NCBI RefSeq assembly: GCF_003219795.1
Contig: NZ_QJVC01000001.1
Span: forward strand, 186,001-250,000
Source: Arthrobacter psychrolactophilus
GTDB taxonomy: Bacteria; Actinomycetota; Actinomycetes; Actinomycetales; Micrococcaceae
Length of the DNA: 64,000 nt
Reading direction: 5' to 3'
Of the stretch, positions 7,745-15,149 are shown piece after piece. Made by a program: the position numbers and the translations under genes. The notes beneath the pieces were generated by a model. It saw only the letters and a list, made by a program, of their open reading frames with translations. It was not told where the DNA came from and searched no databases. Within the stretch, counting starts at the first letter, position 1; each line of letters begins with the position of its first letter.

Positions 7745-9199
7745 TTAGTTCACGCCGAAGATTTCTTCCACGACACCGATGCCGAAGAACAGCATGAACG
7801 CTGCGGCAACAGCCCACATCAAGGGGTGTACTTCCTTGGCACGGCCCTGGAAGAGACGGATCAGCACGAAGGCGATGAAGCCGGCGCCGAGACCGTTAGC
7901 GATGGAGTAGGTGAACGGCATCAAGGTGAACGTCAGGAAGGCCGGGATACCAATGCCCCAGTCGGACCAATCGATCTTGCCCACCTGGGAGACCATCATG
8001 AAACCAACCACCACGAGGGCGGGGGCAACGGCTTCGAAGGGAACCAGCTTGATCAGCGGGGTGGCGAACATGGCCGCGAGCAGGAGCAAACCGGTCACGA
8101 CCGAGGCCAGACCCGTGCGGGCACCCTCACCGATACCCGCTCCGGACTCAACATAGATCTGGTTGGAGGAAGCGGAAGCGCCACCACCGGCGATGGCGCC
8201 GAAAGCGTCAACGAGCAGAACCTTGTCAACGTCGGGGATGTTGCCATCCTTGTCCACGGAACCGGCCTCCGCAGCAAGACCCACCATGGTGCCCATGGCG
8301 TCGAAGAAGATGCTCAGCAGGATCACGAAGGCCAGCAGAATGGCAGCCAGGGCACCCAACTTGCTGAAGGCGCCGAAGATGTTGACCTGACCGATGAGGG
8401 ACAGGTCGGGCCAGGACCACGCCGAGAACTGCGGTGCAACAAGTGACCAGCCCTGCGGGTTCTCGGTGGTGCCGTCGAAGGACGGGCCGATGTGCAACGT
8501 CATTTCCAGGATGTTCGCCAGCACGGTGGAGACCAAGATGCCGATCAGAATGGCGCCCTTGACCTTGCGAACCACGAGGCCGATCGTCAGCACGAGGCCA
8601 ACAACGAAGACCACGGTGGGCCAGCCCATGAGCTTGCCATCAAAGCCGAGGCCTACGGGAACGGTGGTTCCGGCAACGTCGGGGATGCGGCGTACGAAGC
8701 CCGCGTTGACCAGACCGATGAGGGCGATGAACATACCAATGCCCACCACGATGGCGGTTTTGAGCCCTTCCGGTACGGCCTTGAACACAGCCGTTCGGAA
8801 GCCTGTCAGCACCAGAACAAACATCGTGATACCGGAAATGACCACCAGACCCATCACGTCGGCCCAGGTCAGACCCGGGTTCGTGGCGACCGTGACGGCA
8901 ATGAACGCGTTGACGCCCAAACCGGCGGCCATGGCGAAGGGGTGCTTGGCCCAGGCGCCCATGAGGATCGTCAGGATACCGGCCACGAATGCCGTCACAG
9001 CGGCAATGCGTTCGAGCCCGAGCTCGCCACCTGATGAGTCGGCACCGCCAAGGATCAGCGGGTTCAGCACCACGATGTAGCTCATGGCGAAGAAGGTGGC
9101 GAAGCCGCCGCGAATTTCTCGCGAGTAGTTCGAGCCACGTTCGGTAATCTTGAAATACTTGTCGACCGCAGACAGGCGCGGTGCCGTCTTCGTTGCCAT
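7745..9199 (-). CDS. NCS2 family purine permease (AzgA type)
   Basis: 484-aa integral membrane protein with about 12-14 hydrophobic segments, expected to take up adenine, guanine or hypoxanthine with protons. The N-terminal block YSREIRGGFATFFAMSYIVV and the following NPLILGG are characteristic of the AzgA/YicO (GXAF) branch of NCS2. ATG 9199 is preceded by GGAGG at 7 nt spacing, so the longer frame reaching 9313 is not used. It could be co-transcribed with hutG, but the inverted repeat in the 170-bp gap argues for separate units. Purine rather than xanthine or uracil use is inferred from the subfamily motif. Confidence 0.9.
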   Translation of the reverse strand: MATKTAPRLSAVDKYFKITERGSNYSREIRGGFATFFAMSYIVVLNPLILGGADSSGGELGLERIAAVTAFVAGILTILMGAWAKHPFAMAAGLGVNAFIAVTVATNPGLTWADVMGLVVISGITMFVLVLTGFRTAVFKAVPEGLKTAIVVGIGMFIALIGLVNAGFVRRIPDVAGTTVPVGLGFDGKLMGWPTVVFVVGLVLTIGLVVRKVKGAILIGILVSTVLANILEMTLHIGPSFDGTTENPQGWSLVAPQFSAWSWPDLSLIGQVNIFGAFSKLGALAAILLAFVILLSIFFDAMGTMVGLAAEAGSVDKDGNIPDVDKVLLVDAFGAIAGGGASASSNQIYVESGAGIGEGARTGLASVVTGLLLLAAMFATPLIKLVPFEAVAPALVVVGFMMVSQVGKIDWSDWGIGIPAFLTFTLMPFTYSIANGLGAGFIAFVLIRLFQGRAKEVHPLMWAVAAAFMLFFGIGVVEEIFGVN

Positions 9200-9360
9200 A
9201 TGGAGCCCTCCGGGCGAAGAAAAAAGAGAATAGTTAACCGAGGAAATCCTAGCCGCTTGCGCCGCGCCGTGGGATTGTGCGTCAATTGAGGTTTTGCCTT
9301 GATCCCAAGGCACGACGGCGGGACGTGAGTCAGTGATGCGGCTCGCCTAAGTGCCGGGTT

Positions 9361-9379
9361 CTTGGGGGAAACTCCCAAG
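9361..9379. promoter_or_regulatory. inverted repeat in the permease/CopC divergent promoter
   Basis: CTTGGG(7 nt)CCCAAG within the 233-bp divergent intergenic region, 54 bp before the CopC-domain gene. Position and symmetry fit an operator, but no regulator is adjacent and no family is assigned. Confidence 0.35.
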
Positions 9380-9432
9380 TTTCTGCGTTACCGTGAGGTG
9401 CCCGTGCCATAACTTTCAAAGGATTACCTGCC

Positions 9433-10047
9433 GTGATGAATCCCGCCAGCCAGCGCTCGAGTGAGACGAACATGACACCACAGAAGCTGGTGCAACGCAC
9501 TTTCGCCGCACTTTTCGCTGTGCTGCTCTTGTTGTTAGGGTCTTCGACGGCAGCTCTGGCGCACGACGCGGTGACCGGAACAACGCCCGCGAATGGCTCA
9601 ACGGTTGATGCTGTTCCGGCGAAAATTGAGATCACGATGAGCAATACCCCCGCTGTGATTGGTTCGCAGATCATGGTCGTGGACTCCTCCGGAACAGACT
9701 GGAGCCTCGGGGGTGTGGATGTTTTAGATACCGTGGCCACGCAAAATGTGCGCCCGGGCGCACCGGCCGGCAAATTCACCGTGAAGTGGCGTCTGGTGTC
9801 CTCGGACTCGCACCCCATTGAAGGGGAATTCACCTTTACCGCCACATCAGCATCGACCGCAACTGCTGGCGCGGCGGTGGGTGCGGGGCCTGTTGTTTCG
9901 GTTCAAGCCCAGCCCGAAACTACCCCGGAAACGGCGCCCGATGAAAGTGCCGTGCCGTGGAGTGTCATTGGCCTCGGCGTCGTGCTGGTGGGTCTGGTCA
10001 TCGCCTTGCTCGTGGTGGCTCGTCGCCGCCTAGGGAAAGACAGCTAG
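9433..10047 (+). CDS. CopC-domain copper-binding membrane protein
   Basis: 204-aa exported protein anchored at its C-terminus. Residues about 14-38 form a signal peptide (LFAVLLLLLGSSTAALA), and the mature chain begins with His (HDAVTGTTPANGSTV), the usual copper-ligand position of CopC/PcoC domains. The CopC beta-sandwich spans about 39-140, then a Thr/Ala/Pro-rich linker, then one transmembrane helix (WSVIGLGVVLVGLVIALLVV) and RRR. No CopD domain is fused or adjacent. AAAGGA at 9418-9423 fits GTG 9433 best; ATG follows directly at 9436. Probable role in copper handling outside the membrane, inferred from the domain. Confidence 0.85.
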   Translation: MMNPASQRSSETNMTPQKLVQRTFAALFAVLLLLLGSSTAALAHDAVTGTTPANGSTVDAVPAKIEITMSNTPAVIGSQIMVVDSSGTDWSLGGVDVLDTVATQNVRPGAPAGKFTVKWRLVSSDSHPIEGEFTFTATSASTATAGAAVGAGPVVSVQAQPETTPETAPDESAVPWSVIGLGVVLVGLVIALLVVARRRLGKDS

Positions 10048-10050
10048 GCG

Positions 10051-10695
10051 TTACGCCATAGTGAGAGCGGGGCTGAACTCTCGAGAGAGCACCCGGCTCG
10101 CGATGGACTGACCGGCACGCTTGGCCTGGTGCAGGATTTCCGTGGTTGTGGGAATCGTAAGGTCGCCAACGCCCACCAGATACAGTCCCAACGCATGCAT
10201 GCCCGTTCGCATGTCTGCCGTGGTGGTGACCCCAACACTGTGGAGGACCTGGCGTAGCTGGCTCAGTGCCCCTCGTGTGAAGACGACGCTATGGGCGGTA
10301 AGTATGCCGCTCGCCGTATGTATACGCCAAGGGTGTGTTGACGACGGTGACTGGTTCGTCCGCGTGAGCTCCAGGGCCTGAGTTTCCGGACGGATATCGA
10401 GTTCATGCCGGCGGGCGTAATGCTCGAGCAGGCGTACAATTTCGCTGCGCTCGGTCAGGTTATCTAGGCTGATGCTGCCCGTGGTGGGTGCCGGAGTGCT
10501 TTGTTTTACGGGGCAGAAGCTGTCCACCATGATGGCCTTGATGCCCTGCCGGTTGAGTTCGGCAGCAACGGCCAATGCCGAGAAGCCGGAACCAATGACC
10601 ACCGTGGTCGTGGCCTCGCTGGGCGTTCCTTGGACTGCCCGGGCGGAAGCGGGTGCAGCAGTGCGGTGCCTGGCAAGTACGGGCGCAGCGGTCAT
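10051..10695 (-). CDS. short FAD/NAD(P)-binding oxidoreductase-like protein
   Basis: 214 aa. A Rossmann dinucleotide-binding start is clear at residues about 30-60 (VVIGSGFSALAVAAELNRQG followed by AIMVDSF), and the C-terminal part GLYLVGVGDLTIPTTTEIL resembles the closing FAD motif of flavin-dependent oxidoreductases and monooxygenases related to thioredoxin reductase. Those enzymes are usually 320-400 aa, so the middle NADPH-binding part seems missing. ATG 10695 has AAGGAGG upstream. It is the last gene of a three-gene minus-strand cluster with an FAD-linked oxidase and a PLP enzyme, 86 bp downstream of the oxidase. It may be a reduced partner flavoprotein or a decaying gene; function not assigned. 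Confidence 0.6.
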   Translation of the reverse strand: MTAAPVLARHRTAAPASARAVQGTPSEATTTVVIGSGFSALAVAAELNRQGIKAIMVDSFCPVKQSTPAPTTGSISLDNLTERSEIVRLLEHYARRHELDIRPETQALELTRTNQSPSSTHPWRIHTASGILTAHSVVFTRGALSQLRQVLHSVGVTTTADMRTGMHALGLYLVGVGDLTIPTTTEILHQAKRAGQSIASRVLSREFSPALTMA

Positions 10696-10781
10696 GGGCA
10701 AATGCCTCCTTGAACGGTAGGAGAACGGTGGACGTCTCGCGCGCAACAGCGCGTGCGACGTAGGGGCAAAACAGCGGAAAA

Positions 10782-12089
10782 CTACGGCAATACCCGGCCC
10801 AAATATGCGTTGCTAAAAACCCGTTTGGGATCGAGAACATCTCGAACCTTACAGAACTTTTCCAAGTCTGGATAGAGGCCCTCAAAGTCCTTCGATTGGA
10901 GAAAGTGCCACTTGCCCCAATGTGGTCTCCCGGAGTACGCGCGGAAGATTTCCTCGGCCGCCCGGAAATACTCGAAGGGCGCCGTATTGATGTGTTGATG
11001 GATGGCGATATAGCCGCGTTCCTGGCCGCTAGCTGTGGATAATGCAATGTCATCGGCGGCGGCGCTACGAACCTCCACGGGGAAGGAAACCCGCAAACCG
11101 CGACTCTCGATCATGGCGTCCAACTCGGCCAGAATCTTCGGGATGCTGGCGAGAGGGACCGCGTACTCCATCTCCCGGAAACGCACGGTTCGTGTCGTCG
11201 CAAAAACCTTGTGCGAGAGGTCGCCAAACTCCCGGTTTCCTGTCAGGGACGAGGCCAGCTGGTTGATAGGGGGAATGGCCGAGGGAATCTTCGAGGTGAC
11301 CTTGCAGAGGGCAGAGAACAAGGTATTGCTCACCAGCACGTCGTCGACAAGGTGTGCACGGGCAGAGAGCGGCGAGACCCCTGCCGGAAGTCCTCCGAGA
11401 GTATGCCGGGTGTTGCTTTTGGTGAGCGCCATCTGGCTGTGTGGGAACCAATAAAACTCAAAGTGGTCAAGGGTGGCGTTGCGGTCGTCGAGGCTCTCCA
11501 GAACCGCGGGGAGCGGCTCGGCACGTTCCACGGCGTGCACCATGAAGGAATCCACACACTGCAGGGTCACCGAGGTAATGATGCCCAAGGCACCTAGGCC
11601 AACGCGGGCCACGGCAAAAATCTCCGGGTTTTCCGTGGAGGAACACCGCACCACCTCGCCCGTGCCGGTAACAAGCGTCAGGGCCCGCACCTGCGTGGCT
11701 AGACCACCGAATTTCAGGCCCGTTCCGTGGGTTCCCGTGGAGATGGCACCGGAGATGGATTGGTGGTCAATGTCCCCGAGATTTTCCATGGCCAAACCAT
11801 AAGGGGCCAAGAGCGCCGGCACCTCAAAGAGCCGTGTGCCGCCTGCGATGGTCGCCTGCTTGGCTTCACGATCGAGTGACATCAGCCCGCTCAATCCGTC
11901 GAGTCGCAGCTGCACGCCACCTGTCAGGGCAATGTCGGTAAAACTATGGCCGGCCCCGACCGCTTTGACGGTACTGCCAGCGGCCGCGGCGTGCTCCACC
12001 TGTATCGCCACCTCGGCCACCGTGGCGGGCCGTTCGATCCGACTGGGAGTGCACCGTTGATCCCCGGCCCAATTGCGCCACTGACTCAT
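10782..12089 (-). CDS. FAD-linked oxidase, D-arabinono-1,4-lactone/alditol oxidase family
   Basis: 435-aa enzyme of the VAO/PCMH flavoprotein fold. The FAD domain is in residues about 15-180 (PATVAEVAIQVEHAAAAG, VKAVGAGHSFTDIALTGG, GAISTGTHGTGLKFGG) and the ALO C-terminal domain in about 190-435, ending HWGKWHFLQSKDFEGLYPDLEKF, typical of sugar-1,4-lactone and alditol oxidases. It would oxidise a polyol or aldonolactone with O2 or another acceptor. The start ATG 12089 overlaps the upstream stop as ATGA, showing translational coupling to the PLP enzyme; this pairing recurs in actinobacteria. Exact substrate is unknown. Confidence 0.85.
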   Translation of the reverse strand: MSQWRNWAGDQRCTPSRIERPATVAEVAIQVEHAAAAGSTVKAVGAGHSFTDIALTGGVQLRLDGLSGLMSLDREAKQATIAGGTRLFEVPALLAPYGLAMENLGDIDHQSISGAISTGTHGTGLKFGGLATQVRALTLVTGTGEVVRCSSTENPEIFAVARVGLGALGIITSVTLQCVDSFMVHAVERAEPLPAVLESLDDRNATLDHFEFYWFPHSQMALTKSNTRHTLGGLPAGVSPLSARAHLVDDVLVSNTLFSALCKVTSKIPSAIPPINQLASSLTGNREFGDLSHKVFATTRTVRFREMEYAVPLASIPKILAELDAMIESRGLRVSFPVEVRSAAADDIALSTASGQERGYIAIHQHINTAPFEYFRAAEEIFRAYSGRPHWGKWHFLQSKDFEGLYPDLEKFCKVRDVLDPKRVFSNAYLGRVLP

Positions 12090-13429
12090 ATAAAAGCCTT
12101 GCCTTCCCCGCGATAGGTGGGTGTCTTGCCCAGCCATGTCTCGCCGTCGATCATCTCCAAGGCAGCAACATGCTCACACACCTCACCAGATTTGGCGTGT
12201 CTGAACCAGACCTTATCTCCGATTTTCAGCTGTGCAGCGGTGGCGCCACGCAGGGGTGTTTGCACCTCGCCCACACCCTCGGTCGGCACTAGGCTCAGGC
12301 CCTCCGGATAGACGGGAAGGGGGGAGCGGTCGGCGCCATGCGGGCCGGATGCACTCCAGCCGCCGCCCAGTGTCGTGATCATGTCAGCGGCCGGACGCCT
12401 GACAACGTGTGTGGCAAATCCGACGGCGTGAGCTGCGGTGAAGCGTGAATAGCCGTCAAAAAGGGTGGGGCCAAAGAGACCGGATCCGGCGGCCAGCTCC
12501 GTCACGGAGGGATCGGCCGTGGTCAATTCCAGGCTGCCCGTGCCCCCGCCATTGACGAATTCCAGATCAACGATGTTGTGCAGTGCCGCCATGACCTTGC
12601 CACGGCGATCCACGAGTTCGGCCATCGAGGTGCGCTGCAGCTGTTTCAGGACTGCGCCCTTGGCACGATTTGCGACCTTAAACGCCGTATGTGGAGTGTC
12701 TTGGAGACCGGCAATCTGGGCCTCGTACGCCATGACCCCAACGAGCGTGAAGAGCTGAGTGGCGCCGTGCTTGTAGCTGTCGATCGACAACGCCAGGGCG
12801 AGGGCGTCGGCGCCGTTGCGCAGTGGTGAACGATGCACACCGACATGACCGAGGGTCTTGCCGCCCACAGTGGGACGCCACGACATGTCGAGATCCAGGC
12901 AGAGCCGGATAGCTGCCGCGGGTGCCACCTGCTCGAGGGCGGCGGCAAGCCACGCGAGATGTTCCGTGGAGTCCACCATCAAGGTGATGCGGGAGCAGGC
13001 CACAGGATCCGCCGCGAGGGCACGCAACGCGGTGGCATCGGCGCTGGGGTAGGCCACGACAATGTCGGTGAAAGCATCGGAAGGATCGGCAGCCAGCCAC
13101 AATGCTTCCGGAAGGGTGAAGCCAAGAATGCCCGCGAAACCCGGCTGAGCTAACACTGCTCGCAGAACTTCCTTGCTGCGGATGGATTTACTGGCCACTC
13201 GGATGGGTTTTCCTGCAGCGCGGCGCAACAATGAGCCGGCATTGAAGGCGAGATCCTGCACATTCAAGGTGGCCAGCGGTGCGGGAAGCGCGGCGCACGC
13301 GGCATCTATCTGTGCCCAGCTGCTAGGTGGCACGGGAGCGCCCTGGCGGCCGGCATCAAGTGCGGCCTGCGGCAACGGCACGAGTCCCGCGGAATCGGCA
13401 TAGTCGCTCGACGGTGTGTTCTGCTGCAT
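12086..13429 (-). CDS. alanine racemase N-terminal/DSD1-like PLP enzyme
   Basis: 447 aa, PLP-dependent fold III enzyme of the group annotated as amino acid deaminase/aldolase (D-threonine aldolase, D-serine dehydratase like). The lysine expected to hold PLP lies in PIRVASKSIRSKEVLRAVL near residue 85, followed by a TIM-barrel region with RLCLDLDMSWRP and, near the C-terminus, the beta-domain stretch KIGDKVWFRHAKSGEVCEH where metal or substrate ligands sit in DSD1 proteins. ATG 13429 has GGAGAGG upstream. First gene of a cluster with the FAD oxidase (ATGA overlap) and the short FAD protein. Substrate unknown; a role on a hydroxy-amino acid or polyol-linked metabolite is inference from neighbours. 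Confidence 0.8.
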   Translation of the reverse strand: MQQNTPSSDYADSAGLVPLPQAALDAGRQGAPVPPSSWAQIDAACAALPAPLATLNVQDLAFNAGSLLRRAAGKPIRVASKSIRSKEVLRAVLAQPGFAGILGFTLPEALWLAADPSDAFTDIVVAYPSADATALRALAADPVACSRITLMVDSTEHLAWLAAALEQVAPAAAIRLCLDLDMSWRPTVGGKTLGHVGVHRSPLRNGADALALALSIDSYKHGATQLFTLVGVMAYEAQIAGLQDTPHTAFKVANRAKGAVLKQLQRTSMAELVDRRGKVMAALHNIVDLEFVNGGGTGSLELTTADPSVTELAAGSGLFGPTLFDGYSRFTAAHAVGFATHVVRRPAADMITTLGGGWSASGPHGADRSPLPVYPEGLSLVPTEGVGEVQTPLRGATAAQLKIGDKVWFRHAKSGEVCEHVAALEMIDGETWLGKTPTYRGEGKAFI

Positions 13430-13665
13430 CACAAGAAACCTCTCCGTGGCTGATCGTGCACCTAACTCTGTCATAAAAGATCTGTCACAGGGAGAAGCGT
13501 GCCATGCAACTTTTTGGCTCCTGCATTACGCCGCGCCTGTCATGAATTCAAGGGGTGGCTTGACGTGTTCAGCTGAACCGGCAATAGTCACAAGTACAGG
13601 CCGCGAAGGGGAGGCGCTTTGGCGTTTATGCACCTTTCAGCGGAGAAAGTATAAGGAGGCGCAGC

Positions 13666-14661
13666 ATGAGCAGCTCAGAGGAATCCACGCAGGGCACCAC
13701 GCCCGAGCAGGTACCCAGCCCCACCGGAATCGTGGTGGGAATCGATGGTTCCGAGCAGAGTGACTGTGCCTTGATCTGGGCGGCTCGGGAAGCCGAATCC
13801 CGCAAGGTCCCGCTACATTTAGTCACCGCTTACACGGTCCCCATCTTCGCCGCGTCCGGGCTCGACGGCGGTTACGCCACCGTGGACGACGACGTCATCC
13901 GGCAAGGTGCCGAGGCTGTCCTCCGCGAAGCAGCCGCCAAGGTTCCAAACATCAGTGTCCCGATGGATGCGCGGGTGGAAAATGGCGATGCCGCGGGTGT
14001 TTTGCTGGAATTGAGCGAAACTGCAGAACTTCTTGTCTTTGGCTCACGTGGCCGCGGCGGATTCATGGGTCGCCTGCTGGGAAGCGTCAGCACGGCACTG
14101 CCTGCACACGCCAAGTGCCCCACCGTGACGATTCCGCGCAGCTGCGCAGCCCGGCTCGCCGAAGGCAGCGAGCAAGCGGCCAAGGTTGAAAAAGTTGTTG
14201 TGGTTGGCGTCGACGGCTCCGATCAGGCCCGTTATGCCGTGCTCGTCGCGGCAGAACAAGCCGAACGCTCCGGAAGTAGCCTGCGCATCGTGTGTGCCGT
14301 GCAGCCCTACACCGGAACTCTGGCCTGGATGCCGGCGCCTGTAGACCGCGAGGCACTCTTTGCCGAGATTCAGACCCAGCTGGATGCCGGCGAGAAGTGG
14401 CTCCGCAGTCATTTCCCGAAGCTGCCCATCGAGGTTCAGCTTCTGGAAGGATCGGCGGTCGATGCGCTCGTGAAGGCCACCGAAACCGCTGAATTGGTCG
14501 TCATGGGAACACGTGGCCGCGGCGGCTTCGCCGGCATGATGCTGGGTTCCACCACAGACGGCGTACGCCACCATGCCAAGGGGCCCATCATGGTTGTGCG
14601 GGATCGGGAAGATCCTCGCCAGGGTGATCGCTCGGCGTTTGGCCCGCTGCTGCAGGCCTGA
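13666..14661 (+). CDS. universal stress protein, two tandem USP domains
   Basis: 331-aa cytoplasmic protein with two USP/UspA domains: residues about 21-165 (start IVVGIDGSEQSDCALIWAA, end GSRGRGGFMGRLLGS) and about 178-315 (start VVVGVDGSDQARYAVLVAA, end GTRGRGGFAGMMLGST). Both carry the G-2x-G-9x-G(S/T) ATP-binding pattern, so both are expected to bind ATP. AAGGAGG at 13653-13659 precedes ATG 13666. Monocistronic, closed by a strong terminator directly downstream. Such proteins assist survival in hypoxia, starvation or oxidative stress in actinobacteria; the particular stress cannot be read from the sequence. Confidence 0.93.
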   Translation: MSSSEESTQGTTPEQVPSPTGIVVGIDGSEQSDCALIWAAREAESRKVPLHLVTAYTVPIFAASGLDGGYATVDDDVIRQGAEAVLREAAAKVPNISVPMDARVENGDAAGVLLELSETAELLVFGSRGRGGFMGRLLGSVSTALPAHAKCPTVTIPRSCAARLAEGSEQAAKVEKVVVVGVDGSDQARYAVLVAAEQAERSGSSLRIVCAVQPYTGTLAWMPAPVDREALFAEIQTQLDAGEKWLRSHFPKLPIEVQLLEGSAVDALVKATETAELVVMGTRGRGGFAGMMLGSTTDGVRHHAKGPIMVVRDREDPRQGDRSAFGPLLQA

Positions 14662-14667
14662 GAGTTA

Positions 14668-14711
14668 AAAAGCTGAGGGTGGGCGCCACACGGCGCCCAC
14701 CCTCAGCTTTT
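14668..14711 (+). terminator. Rho-independent terminator of the universal stress gene
   Basis: Perfect 20-bp arms (14668-14687 and 14692-14711) with a 4-nt ACAC loop, GC-rich core and AAAA/TTTT flanks, beginning 7 bp after the stop codon. Confidence 0.92.
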
Positions 14712-14840
14712 GTGTGCCTCAATAAGGTGCGCGTAGGTGCGTCGAAGGCGGTGTGGGTGCTGTTTCGGGGTTAGAGCGATGGCATTGAGATGATCTGGGC
14801 CCAAAAGGTGAGTTTTCAGCGCCGGACACTCGCAACTCCG

Positions 14841-14903
14841 CGTTGAGTCGGCACATAACGCCCGTAAGACGCGCGGATAAGGGCGCGACGTGGCGACTCA
14901 ACG
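14841..14903. repeat. 63-bp palindromic repeat, copy A
   Basis: Begins CGTTGAGTCG and ends CGACTCAACG; 14-nt terminal arms pair with one mismatch, and ACGCCCGTAA / AAGGGCGCG near the centre also oppose each other. Same length and pattern as copies at 14987-15049 and 39367-39429. It lies in a noncoding stretch between two genes. Confidence 0.8.
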
Positions 14904-14986
14904 AACGACAGGGGCCGGAACTAGAACAAACTGCGAACGATGGCGGCAGCCCCGCCGTCGGACACGAGAGTACGCAATTAACTCCG

Positions 14987-15049
14987 CGTTGAGTCGCCAT
15001 GTAATGCCCTTAAGAGCGTGGTTTAGGGGCGTCATTTGACGGGTCAACG
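14987..15049. repeat. 63-bp palindromic repeat, copy B
   Basis: Begins CGTTGAGTCGCCA and ends TGACGGGTCAACG, with inner ATGCCCTTAA and GGGGCGTCA. It is 83 bp after copy A in the same orientation, and both copies are preceded by ACTCCG. No coding potential is apparent between the two copies. Confidence 0.8.
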
Positions 15050-15107
15050 GAGGGAAGAGGAGGGGAAGGGCGCGCTGTCGTTCTTTGCCGGGGGTCGACA
15101 AAAATAG

Positions 15108-15133
15108 GGGAGTCTGCCACGCGGCAGACTCCC
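15108..15133 (-). terminator. terminator of the NlpC/P60 gene
   Basis: GGGAGTCTGCC (15108-15118) and GGCAGACTCCC (15123-15133) form an 11-bp perfect stem with ACGC loop; read on the minus strand it is followed by CTATTTTTG. It starts 17 bp after the stop of the minus-strand peptidase gene. Confidence 0.88.
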
Positions 15134-15149
15134 TCAGTGGCAGATTCTC

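Noticed and set aside
14841-15049. CRISPR array
   Set aside because: Only two copies, imperfect, palindromic and 83 bp apart with a further copy 24 kb away; no cas genes.
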